Source of the DNA: Cyanobacteria bacterium RI_101
Lineage (GTDB): Bacteria; Cyanobacteriota; Cyanobacteriia; Cyanobacteriales; Microcystaceae
Assembly (NCBI GenBank): GCA_016471375.1
Contig: WGLZ01000090.1
Span: 1-64,000, forward strand
Length of the DNA: 64,000 nucleotides
Direction of reading: 5' to 3'
The notes under the pieces: generated by a model
Seen by the model: only the letters and a program-made list of their open reading frames with translations
What the model was told of the DNA's origin: nothing
The model's database searches: none
Part shown: positions 19,141 through 30,747 of the stretch, one piece after another
Position numbering within the stretch: the stretch's first letter is position 1
Layout: every line of letters starts with the position of its first letter
Program-made: the position numbers and the translations under genes

Positions 19141-20260
19141 AGGTCAACTCCCGTTGATAGGCTAAATTGAGAACTTCTTCAGAGGTGAGGTTGCGTTTAA
19201 CCTCCATGGAACAGCGCCGGACGCTTTCGAGGAGCGATTGCAGAGCCTCTGGAGAAAGGATAATCCCCTGGGAAACGAGAAGGGTTTCAATAAACCGCCG
19301 CCCGGAATGTTTCCCCGCCACCAATCGGCGCTCTCCCCCCACCATTTCCGGGGCAAAGGGTTCGTAAGTCTGGGGATTTTTGAGCACGCCCGCGGAGTGG
19401 ATGCCCGACTCATGGGCAAAGGCGTTCTCCCCCACAATGGCTTTCCAGGGCGGTAAATGATTGCCCGACGCGCGAGACACGAGTTGGGAAAGTTCCTTCA
19501 ATCGAGAGGTATCAATCCCTAACTTAATGCCGTAAATTTGCTTCAGCGCCATGACAATTTCTTCCAGCGCCGCGTTGCCCGCCCGTTCTCCTAAACCATT
19601 AACGGTGGTGTTGACGGAAGTGGCTCCGGCTTTGATACCCGCTAGGGAATTAGCCGTAGCTAAACCAAAATCGTTATGGGTGTGCATTTCCACCGGAATG
19701 GTTAGATTTTGCACAAGTCTTTGCACCTGTTGATAGGTTCCAAAGGGATCTAAAATGCCCACGGTGTCGCAAAAACGGAAGCGGGAAACGCCCCAAGTTT
19801 GCGCTTGTTGAAGCAATTCTAGAAGAAAATTAGGGTCGGCCCGGGAGGAATCTTCGCCCCCCAGCGCCACAAATAATCCCTGATCCTTGGCAAAATTCAC
19901 CGTGTCCCGCAACTGCCGGAGCATTTTGGCAATGTCTCCCTGGAATTTGACCTCAATTTGAATCGGAGAGACGGGAATCGAAATATGGGCTCGTTGCAGA
20001 CCGCAGGATAAAGAGTGCGCCACGTCGCCTCGCACCGCTCGATTCCAACCAATCAGATCCGCCTTTAAACCTAAGCGATTAATGGCGCTGATGGCTTCTT
20101 GTTCCGGCGCTCCCATGGCGGGAATACCGACTTCCAACTCCTGCACGCCCATAGAATCGAGGAGCGCCGCGATAGCTATTTTTTCCTCTAGGGTAAAGGC
20201 GACGCCAGCGGCCTGTTCCCCATCCCGGAGAGTCGTGTCGTTAATGCGGATGGTTTGCAT
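19130..20260 (-). CDS. nifV: Homocitrate synthase
   Basis: [56 protein letters not shown]. Confidence 0.95.
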   Translation of the reverse strand: MQTIRINDTTLRDGEQAAGVAFTLEEKIAIAALLDSMGVQELEVGIPAMGAPEQEAISAINRLGLKADLIGWNRAVRGDVAHSLSCGLQRAHISIPVSPIQIEVKFQGDIAKMLRQLRDTVNFAKDQGLFVALGGEDSSRADPNFLLELLQQAQTWGVSRFRFCDTVGILDPFGTYQQVQRLVQNLTIPVEMHTHNDFGLATANSLAGIKAGATSVNTTVNGLGERAGNAALEEIVMALKQIYGIKLGIDTSRLKELSQLVSRASGNHLPPWKAIVGENAFAHESGIHSAGVLKNPQTYEPFAPEMVGGERRLVAGKHSGRRFIETLLVSQGIILSPEALQSLLESVRRCSMEVKRNLTSEEVLNLAYQRELTYAN

Positions 20261-20328
20261 GGTCTTTACTCGGCTAAGAAGGGGTTGGGAATTAGGGATT
20301 AGGAGTTAGGGATTGGGAAGTAGAGAGA

Positions 20329-20411
20329 ATAGCGATATTCGATGAATTGAGGAGCGCTTTGAGAGCTGAGCGTAGCCGAAGCCCGGACTTCAAGACTTAG
20401 AATATCGCTAT
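20329..20411. repeat. 83-bp inverted-repeat element between nifV and nifK
   Basis: Perfect 12-bp terminal inverted repeat ATAGCGATATTC / GAATATCGCTAT enclosing GCTGAGCGTAGCCGAAGC. Confidence 0.7.
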
Positions 20412-20447
20412 GTTAATTGAATAATCTACTCCCTATTTTCCTTGGAC

Positions 20448-21983
20448 TTAACGAATCAAATCGTAGGAAATATCCGTTTTCGACGGAATATTACTGTTGC
20501 GATCCAACTCGTCCAGAATCGTGTTGACAATCCAGTTCAAGAGGTTAATCGTCCCTTGATAGCCATAGGTGGCGTAGCGATGGAGGTGATGGCGGTCAAA
20601 GATAGGATAACCAATGCGGACAAAGGGCACTTTCGTATCCCGCCAGAGATATTTCCCGTAGGAATTGCCAATCAACAAATCCACCGGCTCGGTGAAGAGC
20701 AAAGAACGCAGATGCCAGAGGTCTTTGCCGCCCCAAATAGTGGCGTTAGCGCCGAAGGGACTGCTATCCAGTAGCGCGCGCAGTTCGGTTTCAAAAGCGG
20801 GGTTGCTGTTAGAAACTAAAATGTGAATAGGTTCGGCGCCGACTTCGAGGAGGAATTGGGTCAAACCAATCACCAAGTCGGGATCTCCGTAGAGGGCGAT
20901 CCGTTTGCCGTGGAGCCAAGCCTGGGAATCCGTTAAGGCGTCCACCGCCCGGCCCCGCTCGTCTTCCAATTCCTGGGGAATAGGTTGCCCCGTCAGCGCC
21001 GATAATTTAATCAAAAACTCATCGGTGCCGCGAATGCCGACGGGACGACAAACTGCGGTCGGTTGTTTCCAGTCTTTTTCGATATACTCCCGCGTTTTAA
21101 CGGTGGAATAGGCTTGGAAGGCGATGGTGGCTTCGGCGTTGACGGAATCCGCCGCCACTTCTAAGGGCGTGCCGCCGGGATACATCGTGTAGGTGCCATT
21201 GTTGGGAGAATCCAGATAATCGGAGTTATCCGCTAAAAGGGTGTAATTCACCCCCATGACCTCCGCTAGGCGCTTGACTTCCCGTAGGTTGCCAATATAG
21301 GTTTCAAAACCGGGAATAAAGTTAATTTTCCCGTTTTTAGTTTCCGTTTTTTTGCCTTCTGTTAGGTTGGTCAAAATCCCCTTGAGCATATTGTCATAAC
21401 CCGTAATATGGGAGCCAATAAAACTGGGCGTATGGGCAAAAGGCAGGGGAAAATCTTCGGGGACAGAGCCTTTTTCCTTGGCGGTTTTTGTGAAAGCTTG
21501 CAGGTCGTCGCCAATGACTTCCGCCATGCAGGTGGTGCAGACCGCAATCATTTTGGGATTGTACAAATTATAGGAGGTGGCTAAGCCCTCTACCATATTG
21601 TTCAAGCCGCCAAAGACCGCCGCGTCTTCCGTCATCGAGGAAGAAACCGCCGAGAACGGTTCTTTGAAATGGCGAGTGAAATGACTGCGGAAATAGGCGA
21701 CGCAACCTTGGGAACCGTGGACAAAGGGGAGGGTTTTCTCAAAACCCACCGCGGCTAAAATAGCGCCGAGGGGTTGACAGGCTTTGGCGGGATTAATGGT
21801 CAGCGCCTCCCGAGCGAAGTTTTTCTCCCGGTATTCCCAGGTTTTCGTCCATTCTCCGGTCTCGGCGACAAGAGTTTCGGGATGGCAACCTTCAAATTCT
21901 TTTTTGTTGGCAAAGAGTTCCTGATATTCGGGATCATGGAAAAGTTGCCCGTGGTCTTTGATAGCGTGTATATCTTGCGGCAT
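20448..21983 (-). CDS. nifK: Nitrogenase MoFe protein beta subunit
   Basis: 511 aa; [55 protein letters not shown]. Confidence 0.98.
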   Translation of the reverse strand: MPQDIHAIKDHGQLFHDPEYQELFANKKEFEGCHPETLVAETGEWTKTWEYREKNFAREALTINPAKACQPLGAILAAVGFEKTLPFVHGSQGCVAYFRSHFTRHFKEPFSAVSSSMTEDAAVFGGLNNMVEGLATSYNLYNPKMIAVCTTCMAEVIGDDLQAFTKTAKEKGSVPEDFPLPFAHTPSFIGSHITGYDNMLKGILTNLTEGKKTETKNGKINFIPGFETYIGNLREVKRLAEVMGVNYTLLADNSDYLDSPNNGTYTMYPGGTPLEVAADSVNAEATIAFQAYSTVKTREYIEKDWKQPTAVCRPVGIRGTDEFLIKLSALTGQPIPQELEDERGRAVDALTDSQAWLHGKRIALYGDPDLVIGLTQFLLEVGAEPIHILVSNSNPAFETELRALLDSSPFGANATIWGGKDLWHLRSLLFTEPVDLLIGNSYGKYLWRDTKVPFVRIGYPIFDRHHLHRYATYGYQGTINLLNWIVNTILDELDRNSNIPSKTDISYDLIR

Positions 21984-22095
21984 GATTCAAACTCCGGTTT
22001 GTTGGTAAGGGTGGGTGTGGGAAGAAGGGGAGGAAAGGGAGGAGGGGGAGGAAATGGGGGAAGATGGAGGGGATGAGTTTTTAGGGGTTGGGGTA

Positions 22096-22488
22096 ATGAC
22101 GGACGAGATGAACCGGTCTTTGAAAACCCATGAGGATTTGGCGGTTTATCAGTTGGCTTTCGCCAGCGCCATGAACATCTTTGAGTGTTCTAAAAAGTTT
22201 CCTATCGAGGAAAGATACTCATTGACTGACCAAATCCGGCGCTCTTCTCGGTCGGTTTGCGCTAATTTTGCCGAGGCTTGGAGAAAACGGCGCTATCGGG
22301 CGGCTTTTATCGCCAAGTTAAGCGATTGCGAAGCGGAAGCGGCGGAGACCCAAGTTTGGCTTAAATTCGCAGTTAAGTGTCAATACCTTAGTCCTGAAGA
22401 AGGGAGAGAACTTTACCAAACCTACAATCAAATTTTGAGCGGTTTAGTGAAGATGATTCATTCGCCTGAGAAGTGGGTGATTTCTTAG
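22096..22488 (+). CDS. Four-helix-bundle protein (23S rRNA IVP/S23 family)
   Basis: LKTHEDLAVYQLAFASAMNIFECSKKFPIEERYSLTDQIRRSSRSVCANFAEAW; ATG at 22096 preferred. Confidence 0.9.
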   Translation: MTDEMNRSLKTHEDLAVYQLAFASAMNIFECSKKFPIEERYSLTDQIRRSSRSVCANFAEAWRKRRYRAAFIAKLSDCEAEAAETQVWLKFAVKCQYLSPEEGRELYQTYNQILSGLVKMIHSPEKWVIS

Positions 22489-22605
22489 GAGAGTGGGAAG
22501 AGGGGGAGGAGTGGGAAGAGTGGGAGGAGGTAAAAGTACTATCCTCCATGTCTCCCCTTTCTTCCCTTTCCCCCATGTCCTCCCTTTCCTCCAGATCCCT
22601 CATCT

Positions 22606-24084
22606 CTACTTCCAGGGAGCGCCGATTAAGGCCCAAGTCGGACTGTTTAGCGCCAAGTCCATGTCCCGAGCGAAGATAGCGAAACCGTCATAGCCGTGGT
22701 AGGGGCCGGAATAGTCCCAAGAGTGCATTTGGCGGAAGGGCAGGGCCATTTTTTGGAAGACGTATTTTTCCTTAATGCCCGAAGCGATCAGATCCGGTTT
22801 CAAAGCTTTGACAAACTCCTCAAATTCGTAGGCGGAAACGTCGTCGTAAATGAGGGTGCCGTCTTCGACGTAATTGGTCGTCCGTTTGTAGTCGTCGTTG
22901 TGACCAAACTCATAGCCGGTGCCGACCAGTTTCATGCCTAGATCGTAGAAGGCGGGGACAACGTGGCGGGGACGGAGACCGCCCACCATTAGAGCGACGG
23001 TTTTCCCTTCCAAACGGGGACGGAATTTATCAATCACCGCTTGACATTGGGCTTCGTATTTGGCGATGACCGCTTCGGCGTTGGCTTGAATCGTTTCGTC
23101 AAATTTAGCGGCGATGGCCCGCAGAGATTCGGCGATTTTGGTGGGGCCAAAGAAGTTATATTCCAGCCAAGGAATGCCGTAGGTTTCTTCCATGTGGCGG
23201 GTAATATAGTTCATGGAGCGGTAGCAGTGAACCAAATTTAACTTGACGCCGGTGGTGAGCATCATTTCGTTAAAGGTGCCGTCTCCCGACCATTGGGCTA
23301 CCACTCGCAGGCCGATTTCTTCCAGTAAAATCCGACTCGACCAAGCGTCGCCGCCAATGTTGTAATCCCCGATAATGGCGACGTCGTAGGGCGTGGTTTC
23401 CACTCCTAAACCGCCCTCTTTTTTGGCTTTATCAGCTCGGGGGAAGACCCAATCCCGAATGGCGTCGTTGGCGATGTGGTGTCCAAGGGATTGAGAAACG
23501 CCCCGGAACCCTTCGCAACGAACGGGAATCACCGGTTTGCCGATTTCTTTACTGGCTTTTTTGGAAACCGCTTCGATGTCGTCCCCAATTAAGCCAATGG
23601 GACACTCTGACTGCACCGAAACGCCCTGATTGAGCGGAAAGAGGACTTCAATTTCTTCGATCAGTTTGGCGAGTTTTTTATCTCCGCCAAAGACAATGTC
23701 CCGTTCCTGAAAGTCCGAGGTAAATTGCATCGTGCCGAAGCTATCAACCCCGGTGGTGCCAATGTAATAATTTCGACGCCCAGACCAAGAGTAGTAGCCG
23801 CAACCCACAGGGCCATGACTGATGTGCACCATGTCTTTAATCGGCCCCCAGACCACGCCCTTCGAGCCAGCGTAGGCGCAACCCCGGGTGGTCATGGAAC
23901 CGGGCACGGATTTGATATTGGATTTGACGCCGCAGTCGGATTTCCCTTCTTCATAGACGTTGAGATGTTTGGCCCGTTTCTTCTGCGCTTTTTCAGGATA
24001 AGCTTCCAGAACCTCTTGAATCAGAGCCTTTTTCTCTTCGTTCGTCTCAACGGTGGGGGGATTGGGTAAGGTGGCAGTAGTCAT
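22606..24084 (-). CDS. nifD: Nitrogenase MoFe protein alpha subunit
   Basis: 492 aa; [34 protein letters not shown]; uninterrupted. Confidence 0.98.
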   Translation of the reverse strand: MTTATLPNPPTVETNEEKKALIQEVLEAYPEKAQKKRAKHLNVYEEGKSDCGVKSNIKSVPGSMTTRGCAYAGSKGVVWGPIKDMVHISHGPVGCGYYSWSGRRNYYIGTTGVDSFGTMQFTSDFQERDIVFGGDKKLAKLIEEIEVLFPLNQGVSVQSECPIGLIGDDIEAVSKKASKEIGKPVIPVRCEGFRGVSQSLGHHIANDAIRDWVFPRADKAKKEGGLGVETTPYDVAIIGDYNIGGDAWSSRILLEEIGLRVVAQWSGDGTFNEMMLTTGVKLNLVHCYRSMNYITRHMEETYGIPWLEYNFFGPTKIAESLRAIAAKFDETIQANAEAVIAKYEAQCQAVIDKFRPRLEGKTVALMVGGLRPRHVVPAFYDLGMKLVGTGYEFGHNDDYKRTTNYVEDGTLIYDDVSAYEFEEFVKALKPDLIASGIKEKYVFQKMALPFRQMHSWDYSGPYHGYDGFAIFARDMDLALNSPTWALIGAPWK

Positions 24085-24099
24085 GGTAAAATCCTGCGT

Positions 24100-24126
24100 A
24101 TTGCGATTTGAATTTGGAAAAGTTGA
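24100..24126 (-). promoter_or_regulatory. Conserved leader motif upstream of nifD
   Basis: + strand ATTGCGATTTGAATTTGGAAAAGTTGA, 15 nt from the nifD start; 25/27 identical to a motif upstream of nifH. Confidence 0.6.
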
Positions 24127-24130
24127 TGAG

Positions 24131-24164
24131 ACCCCCGCCTAATTCCGGCATGGAGAGCGGGGGT
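24131..24164 (-). terminator. nifH-nifD intergenic stem-loop (attenuator or mRNA-stabilising hairpin)
   Basis: ACCCCCGC ... GCGGGGGT perfect 8-bp stem directly 3' of the nifH stop. Confidence 0.7.
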
Positions 24165-24175
24165 ATTTTCTTGAG

Positions 24176-25153
<978 letters not shown>

Positions 25154-25503
25154 TTAACTAGGAGAGGTTCCCCGAGGGGGAGAGCGCTCCGTCGGCGCTT
25201 GGGCGTTCATATTTAGGCGTGGCTTAAAAGCTGGGAAGGGTTTTCTTTTTTGTCTTTCTCTATTCTTAAAGAATAGTCTTTTTTTGTGGTTTATTCTGTG
25301 CTTTAAAATACTTTTAGAAAGAAAATTAAGTTAATTTTAAAAGCGCAGACTTAAAAAGCGGTTTCCAGAGTTATCAGCTAGTGAGTGAAAAGCTCATTAA
25401 TAGCATTATTCGGAGTTGCCAAAACGCTATCACTTGCCCTCATCCCCCGGCCCCTTCTCCCAATTCTGGGAGAAGGGGAGCCAAAACCCTGTTTTGATTT
25501 ATT

Positions 25504-25535
25504 GATATCTGATAACTGATATCTGTCATCTGATC
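25504..25535 (-). repeat. Period-7 tandem repeat at the nifU 3' end
   Basis: Gene-sense reading CAGATGACAGATATCAGTTATCAGATATC immediately after the nifU stop. Confidence 0.85.
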
Positions 25536-26439
25536 AAACCGCCTCCACCACTAGGGTGGGTAAAACCAAATCCCGCAGACGGGTTTCAATCGCGCCTTTG
25601 AGGGTTTCATTGCGGCTAGCGCAGGAGTCGCAAGCGCCTTTAAGAGTGACTAAAACCCGGTCGCCAACGATGTCGTAGAGTTCCACGTCTCCGCCGTCCG
25701 CCAATAAAAAGGGGCGAATCTCCTGCTCCAGAACGTTCTGAACCAAAGTCATCTTTTGCAGATTAGTCAAGGGTTTCAGCGCCGGGGTTGAAGTGGGAGC
25801 GCCGGCGTGGACAATCTCATTAACGGTCTGGATGCTCTTTTCTTGGTCTGTTAACACCGAAGCTAAAATATCGTCGATGTTGAACAAACAGGAGCCGCAA
25901 CCGCCGCCGGCTTTGACGTAATTAGTAACCTGCTCGGCGGTGGTTAAACCGTTTTCAATAATGATGCGACGGATACGACTATCGGTAATGCCGTAACAGC
26001 TACAGACCAAGGCGCCTTCGTCTTCGTCATGGCAATCTAAGGGAATGCCTCGATAGTTGTAAATCGCCGCTTCCAGCGCCTCTTGCCCCATGACGGAGCA
26101 GTGCATTTTCGCTTCCGGTAAACCGCCTAAATAGTCGGCGATTTCCTGATTGGTCACTTTCAGCGCTTGATCGAGGGTTAAACCTTTGACTAACTCGGTT
26201 AAAGCGGAGGAAGAGGCGATGGCGCTGGTGCAACCAAAGGTTTGGAAACGGGCGTCGAGAATATTGTCCGCCTCGATATTAATTTTCAGGTGTAGGCGGA
26301 GGGCGTCGCCGCAGGCGATACTTCCCACTTCCCCAAAGACCACGGCGACGCCGGGTTCGTCTGTTTTTTCAATCAATCCCTGATTTTTAGGATTGTAGAA
26401 AAGTTCCATTACTTTTTCAGTGTAGTCCCACATTTTCAA
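25534..26439 (-). CDS. nifU: Fe-S scaffold protein NifU
   Basis: 301 aa; N-terminal IscU, BFD-like CSCYGITDSRIRR...GGGCGSC, C-terminal Nfu CDSCASRNETLK. Confidence 0.97.
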   Translation of the reverse strand: MKMWDYTEKVMELFYNPKNQGLIEKTDEPGVAVVFGEVGSIACGDALRLHLKINIEADNILDARFQTFGCTSAIASSSALTELVKGLTLDQALKVTNQEIADYLGGLPEAKMHCSVMGQEALEAAIYNYRGIPLDCHDEDEGALVCSCYGITDSRIRRIIIENGLTTAEQVTNYVKAGGGCGSCLFNIDDILASVLTDQEKSIQTVNEIVHAGAPTSTPALKPLTNLQKMTLVQNVLEQEIRPFLLADGGDVELYDIVGDRVLVTLKGACDSCASRNETLKGAIETRLRDLVLPTLVVEAV

Positions 26440-26450
26440 TAACCTCTTTT

Positions 26451-26481
26451 CAGTGAGCAGATAACAGTTATCAGTTATCAG
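26451..26481 (+). repeat. Period-7 tandem repeat upstream of nifU
   Basis: CAGTGAG CAGATAA CAGTTAT CAGTTAT CAG. Confidence 0.85.
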
Positions 26482-26566
26482 GGAATGTTTTTGCGCTCAG
26501 GATAAGTCGCTCAGGGCGCGTAGCCAGATCGAGGGCTGAGCGTAGCCGAAGCCCGTATTTCAAAAA

Positions 26567-27775
26567 TTAGCGATTAATGAGAATGTCTTCCTGACGGCTT
26601 TGGAGCCAAGCGACGTCGTCGCTGGTGAAAGGAGACAAATCCCGCAGGCGCTGGACAATACCGGGGAGAACTTCCAAGGCGCGGTTAATTTCCCAGTCGG
26701 TGGTGTAGCGGGAAAGGCTAAAGCGGATGGAGCCGTGGAGAATGGTATAGGGCAACCCCATGGCTTTCAGAACATGGGACGGTTCCAGTGAACCGGAGGT
26801 GCAAGCGGAGCCGGAGGAGGCGCAAATGCCAAATTTATCGAGGGAGAGTAAAATTGCTTCCCCTTCAATGTATTTGAAGCCAATATTGGTAGTGTTGGGG
26901 AGCCGACTGGTCGCGTCGCCGTTGACTTCGCAATCGGGAATGGTCGCGAGAATCACGTCTTCTAAACGGTTTCGCAGTTGGGCTTCCCGTTTAATGGCCT
27001 GGGGCATTTCCCGGAGTTCTAACTCCGCGGCTTTGCCGAGACCGACAATTCCCGCCACGTTTTCCGTCCCGGCCCGGCGCCCCCGCTCCTGATGTCCCCC
27101 GAGGAGGAAAGGACGGAAGCGGAACCCTTTTCTGACAAAGAGCGCCCCGACGCCCTTCGGCGCGTGGAGTTTATGACCGGAGAGGGTAAGTAAATCAATA
27201 GAACTGTTTTTAAGGTTGAGGGGAACCTTACCCACCGCCTGCACCGCGTCCACATGAAAAGCGGCGCCGTAGGACTTGGCTAATTCGCCAATTTGCTCAA
27301 TGGGAAAAATAGTGCCGGTTTCGTTGTTGGCGTACATGGTGGTCACCAGCGCCGTGTCGCCGGTCAAGGCCGCCTCCAGTTCCATCAGATCCAGTTGCCC
27401 TTGACGGTTCACCGACAGGTAAGTGACGCCGTAACCTTGGCGCTCTAGTTGTTTGCAGACATTCAACACGCAGGGGTGCTCCACCTGAGTGGTAATGATC
27501 TGGTTGCGGCTGGGTTGGGCCGCCAGCGCCGCGCGGATAGCGGTATTGTTACTCTCCGTGCCGCAACTGGTGAAAATAATCTCTGTGGCTTCGGCGCCGA
27601 GGAGGGCCGCCACGGATTCGCGAGCTTCTTGGATCGCTTTGCCCACTTGTCCCCCAAAGGTGTGCATGGAGGAGGGATTGCCGTAAAAGTCGGTCAGGTA
27701 GGGCAACAGCGCCGTAACCACTTCCGGGTCGGGCTGGGTGGTGGCGTTATTGTCGAGGTAAATACAGTTGGGCAT
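26567..27775 (-). CDS. nifS: Cysteine desulfurase
   Basis: IYLDNNATTQPDPEV, LSGHKLHAPKGVGALFVRKG, CASSGSACTSGSLEPSHVL. Confidence 0.96.
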   Translation of the reverse strand: MPNCIYLDNNATTQPDPEVVTALLPYLTDFYGNPSSMHTFGGQVGKAIQEARESVAALLGAEATEIIFTSCGTESNNTAIRAALAAQPSRNQIITTQVEHPCVLNVCKQLERQGYGVTYLSVNRQGQLDLMELEAALTGDTALVTTMYANNETGTIFPIEQIGELAKSYGAAFHVDAVQAVGKVPLNLKNSSIDLLTLSGHKLHAPKGVGALFVRKGFRFRPFLLGGHQERGRRAGTENVAGIVGLGKAAELELREMPQAIKREAQLRNRLEDVILATIPDCEVNGDATSRLPNTTNIGFKYIEGEAILLSLDKFGICASSGSACTSGSLEPSHVLKAMGLPYTILHGSIRFSLSRYTTDWEINRALEVLPGIVQRLRDLSPFTSDDVAWLQSRQEDILINR

Positions 27776-27845
27776 GGATCTTCGCCAAAAGAGTGTTGGT
27801 TAACGTCCCCCAACGCCAACGGTTAGGGGAAAAGCGAGGAGAATC

Positions 27846-29291
27846 TTACGCAGACTTGGTTTCTAGATACTGGCTATAAAAGCGCCGAGCGAGGGAGTCG
27901 ATGGAGTCGTAATCCTCTAACACTTGCAAGCCCGCTTTTTTCAATTCCGCCTGGGGACAGGAACCGATCTTAGAGGTCAGCACCCCGGCGCAGTCGGAGA
28001 GGGTGGCGATAATCCCCGCGAGGGTGCCTTCTTCGCCATAACCGCTCTGGCAGTAGTGGTCAATCTTGCGGTGTCCCACAAAGCTGACGTCGTTGGCGTC
28101 CACTTCGTAAATCTGGAATTCCTTGGCGTGACCAAAGTGCTGATTGACAATGCCGCCGCCCTTGGTTGCGACCGCGACCAAGATCTTGGGACTAGCGGGA
28201 ACCTTAACCTGGGGCCGATGCTGGGCCTTTTGGGCCGCCAGTTGGGCTTTTTTCTCTTCGATGCCCGCCTGTACCACCTGCCGCACCGTGGGGTTGTACT
28301 CCGGCGCCATCTCCATGAACTTATCTTTGGTAAATTCCTGGGAGCGGTCTTCCCCAAGGAGACCGACGGCGTCGGCCCGGCACTGGCGGCAGTGGCGCAT
28401 CATCTTCATTTGATTGTCGGCGCACTCGTCCTGCAAGGCCTTTAATTCCTTGGGCGTGGGCCCCCGTTGACCGTTGAGACCAAAGTAGGTTCCATGTTCT
28501 GGAGCGGAAATCAGGGGCATAATATTGTGGAGAAAGGCGCCTTTTTCCCGAATCACCCGATTCACTTCCGGCAAATGGTGGTCGTTAATGCCCGGAATCA
28601 TCACCGAGTTGACTTTGCAGAGAATATCGGCTTCCCGCAGGAGGTCGAGGCTTTCCATCTGGCGCTGGTGAAGAATGCGGGAGGCTTCAAGGCCTTTAAT
28701 CCGCTTACGGCGCCAGTGAATCCAGGGATAGATTTTGACGCCAATCTCCGGGTCCACCATATTAATGGTCAGGGTGACGTGATCAATGTTGAGCGCCTTG
28801 ATCCGGTCGATGTAGTCCGGCAACATCAGCCCGTTGGTGGACAGGCAGAGTTTAATATCCGGCGCTTCCTGGGCGATTAGCTCAAAAGTGCGAAAGGTTT
28901 TTTCCGGGTTGGCTAGGGGGTCACCGGGGCCGGCGATGCCCAGAACCGTTAACTGGGGAATTTTGCCCCCAATCACTAGGGTTTTGTGGGCGGCTTCTTC
29001 GGGGGTGAGCAATTCACTGACAACCCCGGGACGGCTTTCGTTAGCGCAATCATACTTGCGGTTGCAGTAGTTGCACTGGATATTGCAGGCCGGCGCGACC
29101 GCGACGTGCATCCGGGCGTAATGGTGGTGAGCGTCTTCGCTGTAGCAGGGATGCTGGGCGATACGGGCCTGAAGTTTGGCGTCGAGGGAGAGAGCGGCGC
29201 CCTGGGGAGAACTGCAATTACAGTTGGCTCCTGAGGCGGGGGGCGCCTTCGCTCCGGCGGGAACCGTAGAGAGAGCTAGGGGGGGAGTCAT
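27846..29291 (-). CDS. nifB: FeMo-cofactor biosynthesis radical-SAM protein
   Basis: [30 protein letters not shown]-terminal NifX-like domain. Confidence 0.98.
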   Translation of the reverse strand: MTPPLALSTVPAGAKAPPASGANCNCSSPQGAALSLDAKLQARIAQHPCYSEDAHHHYARMHVAVAPACNIQCNYCNRKYDCANESRPGVVSELLTPEEAAHKTLVIGGKIPQLTVLGIAGPGDPLANPEKTFRTFELIAQEAPDIKLCLSTNGLMLPDYIDRIKALNIDHVTLTINMVDPEIGVKIYPWIHWRRKRIKGLEASRILHQRQMESLDLLREADILCKVNSVMIPGINDHHLPEVNRVIREKGAFLHNIMPLISAPEHGTYFGLNGQRGPTPKELKALQDECADNQMKMMRHCRQCRADAVGLLGEDRSQEFTKDKFMEMAPEYNPTVRQVVQAGIEEKKAQLAAQKAQHRPQVKVPASPKILVAVATKGGGIVNQHFGHAKEFQIYEVDANDVSFVGHRKIDHYCQSGYGEEGTLAGIIATLSDCAGVLTSKIGSCPQAELKKAGLQVLEDYDSIDSLARRFYSQYLETKSA

Positions 29292-30297
29292 TGAATTTCG
29301 GTTTTAGGGGATGGGCGATAGGTGATTTATAACACTCGCCTTTTCGTCCCCCCAGCCCTAGCGCCGGAATAAATTCATAAGATTATTGGCGTCGGACTCA
29401 GAGGCTCAAACGCTTACCCAGCCTAGATTGAAAAAACTTTTCGGGGAGGGGGGGCAGTATTTTTACGCTTGGGGACTAGACTTAATTGAGGTGGGCGCTA
29501 GTCTTTCTCCACTCAGAGAAAATCCCCGTTTTCAAGGGTTTTGGGTGAAATTTAAGCTTTTTTTAAGGTTTTTTAGCTTTGCACTCAAAACAGAGCTAAA
29601 AAAAGCAGGAGTGGAGGTTTTTTGCCCACTCCTAACAATACCGAAATTCAAATCTGTATCTATATTTACGGATTTTTCCAAAAAAGTCAAGCCTTATACC
29701 ATTTTAAATGCCAAGACTTCCTCACATCCGTCTCCGCGCCCCTAAACTGGGGGAGTAAGACCTTAAATTTGTATATTTAGAGACCAAATTAAGGAGAGGG
29801 AAAAATTTGAGTAGGTTGAGTGGCGATAGTCTTTTTTCAGTCAAAATTTCCCTGAAAGCCTGATCCAGCTAGCTTTTCAGCCCCGAGCGATAATACTTGT
29901 CCCCTCCTGAATAAATACTCAACCCCTGGCAAGAAAACGCTAGTCCCTCGACCCAAAATTTATTGACAATCCAGTCCCTGTAAGGGATAACGCTCTTGAG
30001 TTCCCCACTAGTAATTCAATAAATTCAATCGAGTCCTCGCCGCTCCGGCGCTGAAATCGGGTTTGCTATAAGCGTTACACAGGGGGTTTACCTCCCCGCC
30101 ACCGAAATTCAAAACTGTTCCCGAGGCGTCAGCCATGTTTGTTCCCCTTCTTTCGTTCTTTTGTATTCTTTTCTTGTTTAAATTGAGCCATGATTTTCTC
30201 ATGGAGAAAATTTTTACCAGTATTGAACGAGATCCCAATTCCTATCGCAACACCTATCCCCTTTCCTCTCAAGTTAAATCCCTCGTTGACAATCGTT

Positions 30298-30576
30298 ATG
30301 AGTAGCTCCACGTCCTCCGCGCCTGTATACGCCTACAGGCGCTTTTCCCCTTGGCAATGGCTCAAGGATTACCTCAATCAAGTGGAGATTACGAATCCGC
30401 GAACCGCTCGCTTGATTTGTCGGCTGATTCCCGCCAGTTGTCCCTTTGCCCGCCAGATTCGGCTTTTTGGCAAAACGGTCTTAGTGATTCCGCCCCTGTG
30501 TCACTTCAACCCCGTTTATGAAGAACTCATGGGTCTGCGTTTTCGCGCCTTAACGGTCTTAGCAGATATCAGATGA
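30298..30576 (+). CDS. Mo-dependent nitrogenase-associated C-terminal domain protein
   Basis: QVEITNPRTARLICRLIPASCPFARQIRLFGKTVLVIPPLCHFNPVYEELMGLRFRAL; ATG at 30298. Confidence 0.8.
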   Translation: MSSSTSSAPVYAYRRFSPWQWLKDYLNQVEITNPRTARLICRLIPASCPFARQIRLFGKTVLVIPPLCHFNPVYEELMGLRFRALTVLADIR

Positions 30577-30607
30577 CAGATATCAGATATCAAGTATCAG
30601 TGATCAG
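30563..30607 (+). repeat. Period-7 tandem repeat overlapping the stop codon of the preceding gene
   Basis: CAGATAT CAGATGA CAGATAT CAGATAT CAAGTAT CAGTGAT CAG; stop TGA lies in the second unit. Confidence 0.9.
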
Positions 30608-30747
30608 ACTGTAGGATGCGTTAGCGATGGCACAACTCCGGTTCCCCCCAGAATTGGGGGGTTAGGGGGGCTTTCCAAACACCCCCTACGGCTACGCGTT
30701 TCAACCGAAATCAAATTGATAATTTGCCCCTTATTCTGTGACGAATT

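Noticed and set aside
22096-22488. Possible Avd-type accessory protein of a diversity-generating retroelement
   Set aside because: Same fold class, but no reverse transcriptase and no template/variable repeat pair seen nearby.
22606-24084. nifD excision element
   Set aside because: nifD is uninterrupted over 492 codons; no xisA-like gene in the window.
29386-29745. 119-aa ORF upstream of nifB
   Set aside because: No recognisable family; low-complexity F/K-rich sequence with a hairpin inside (AGGAGTGG...CCACTCCT). More likely non-coding.
30008-30311. Overlapping minus-strand ORFs upstream of the Mo-nitrogenase-associated gene
   Set aside because: Short, mutually overlapping, no family signature.
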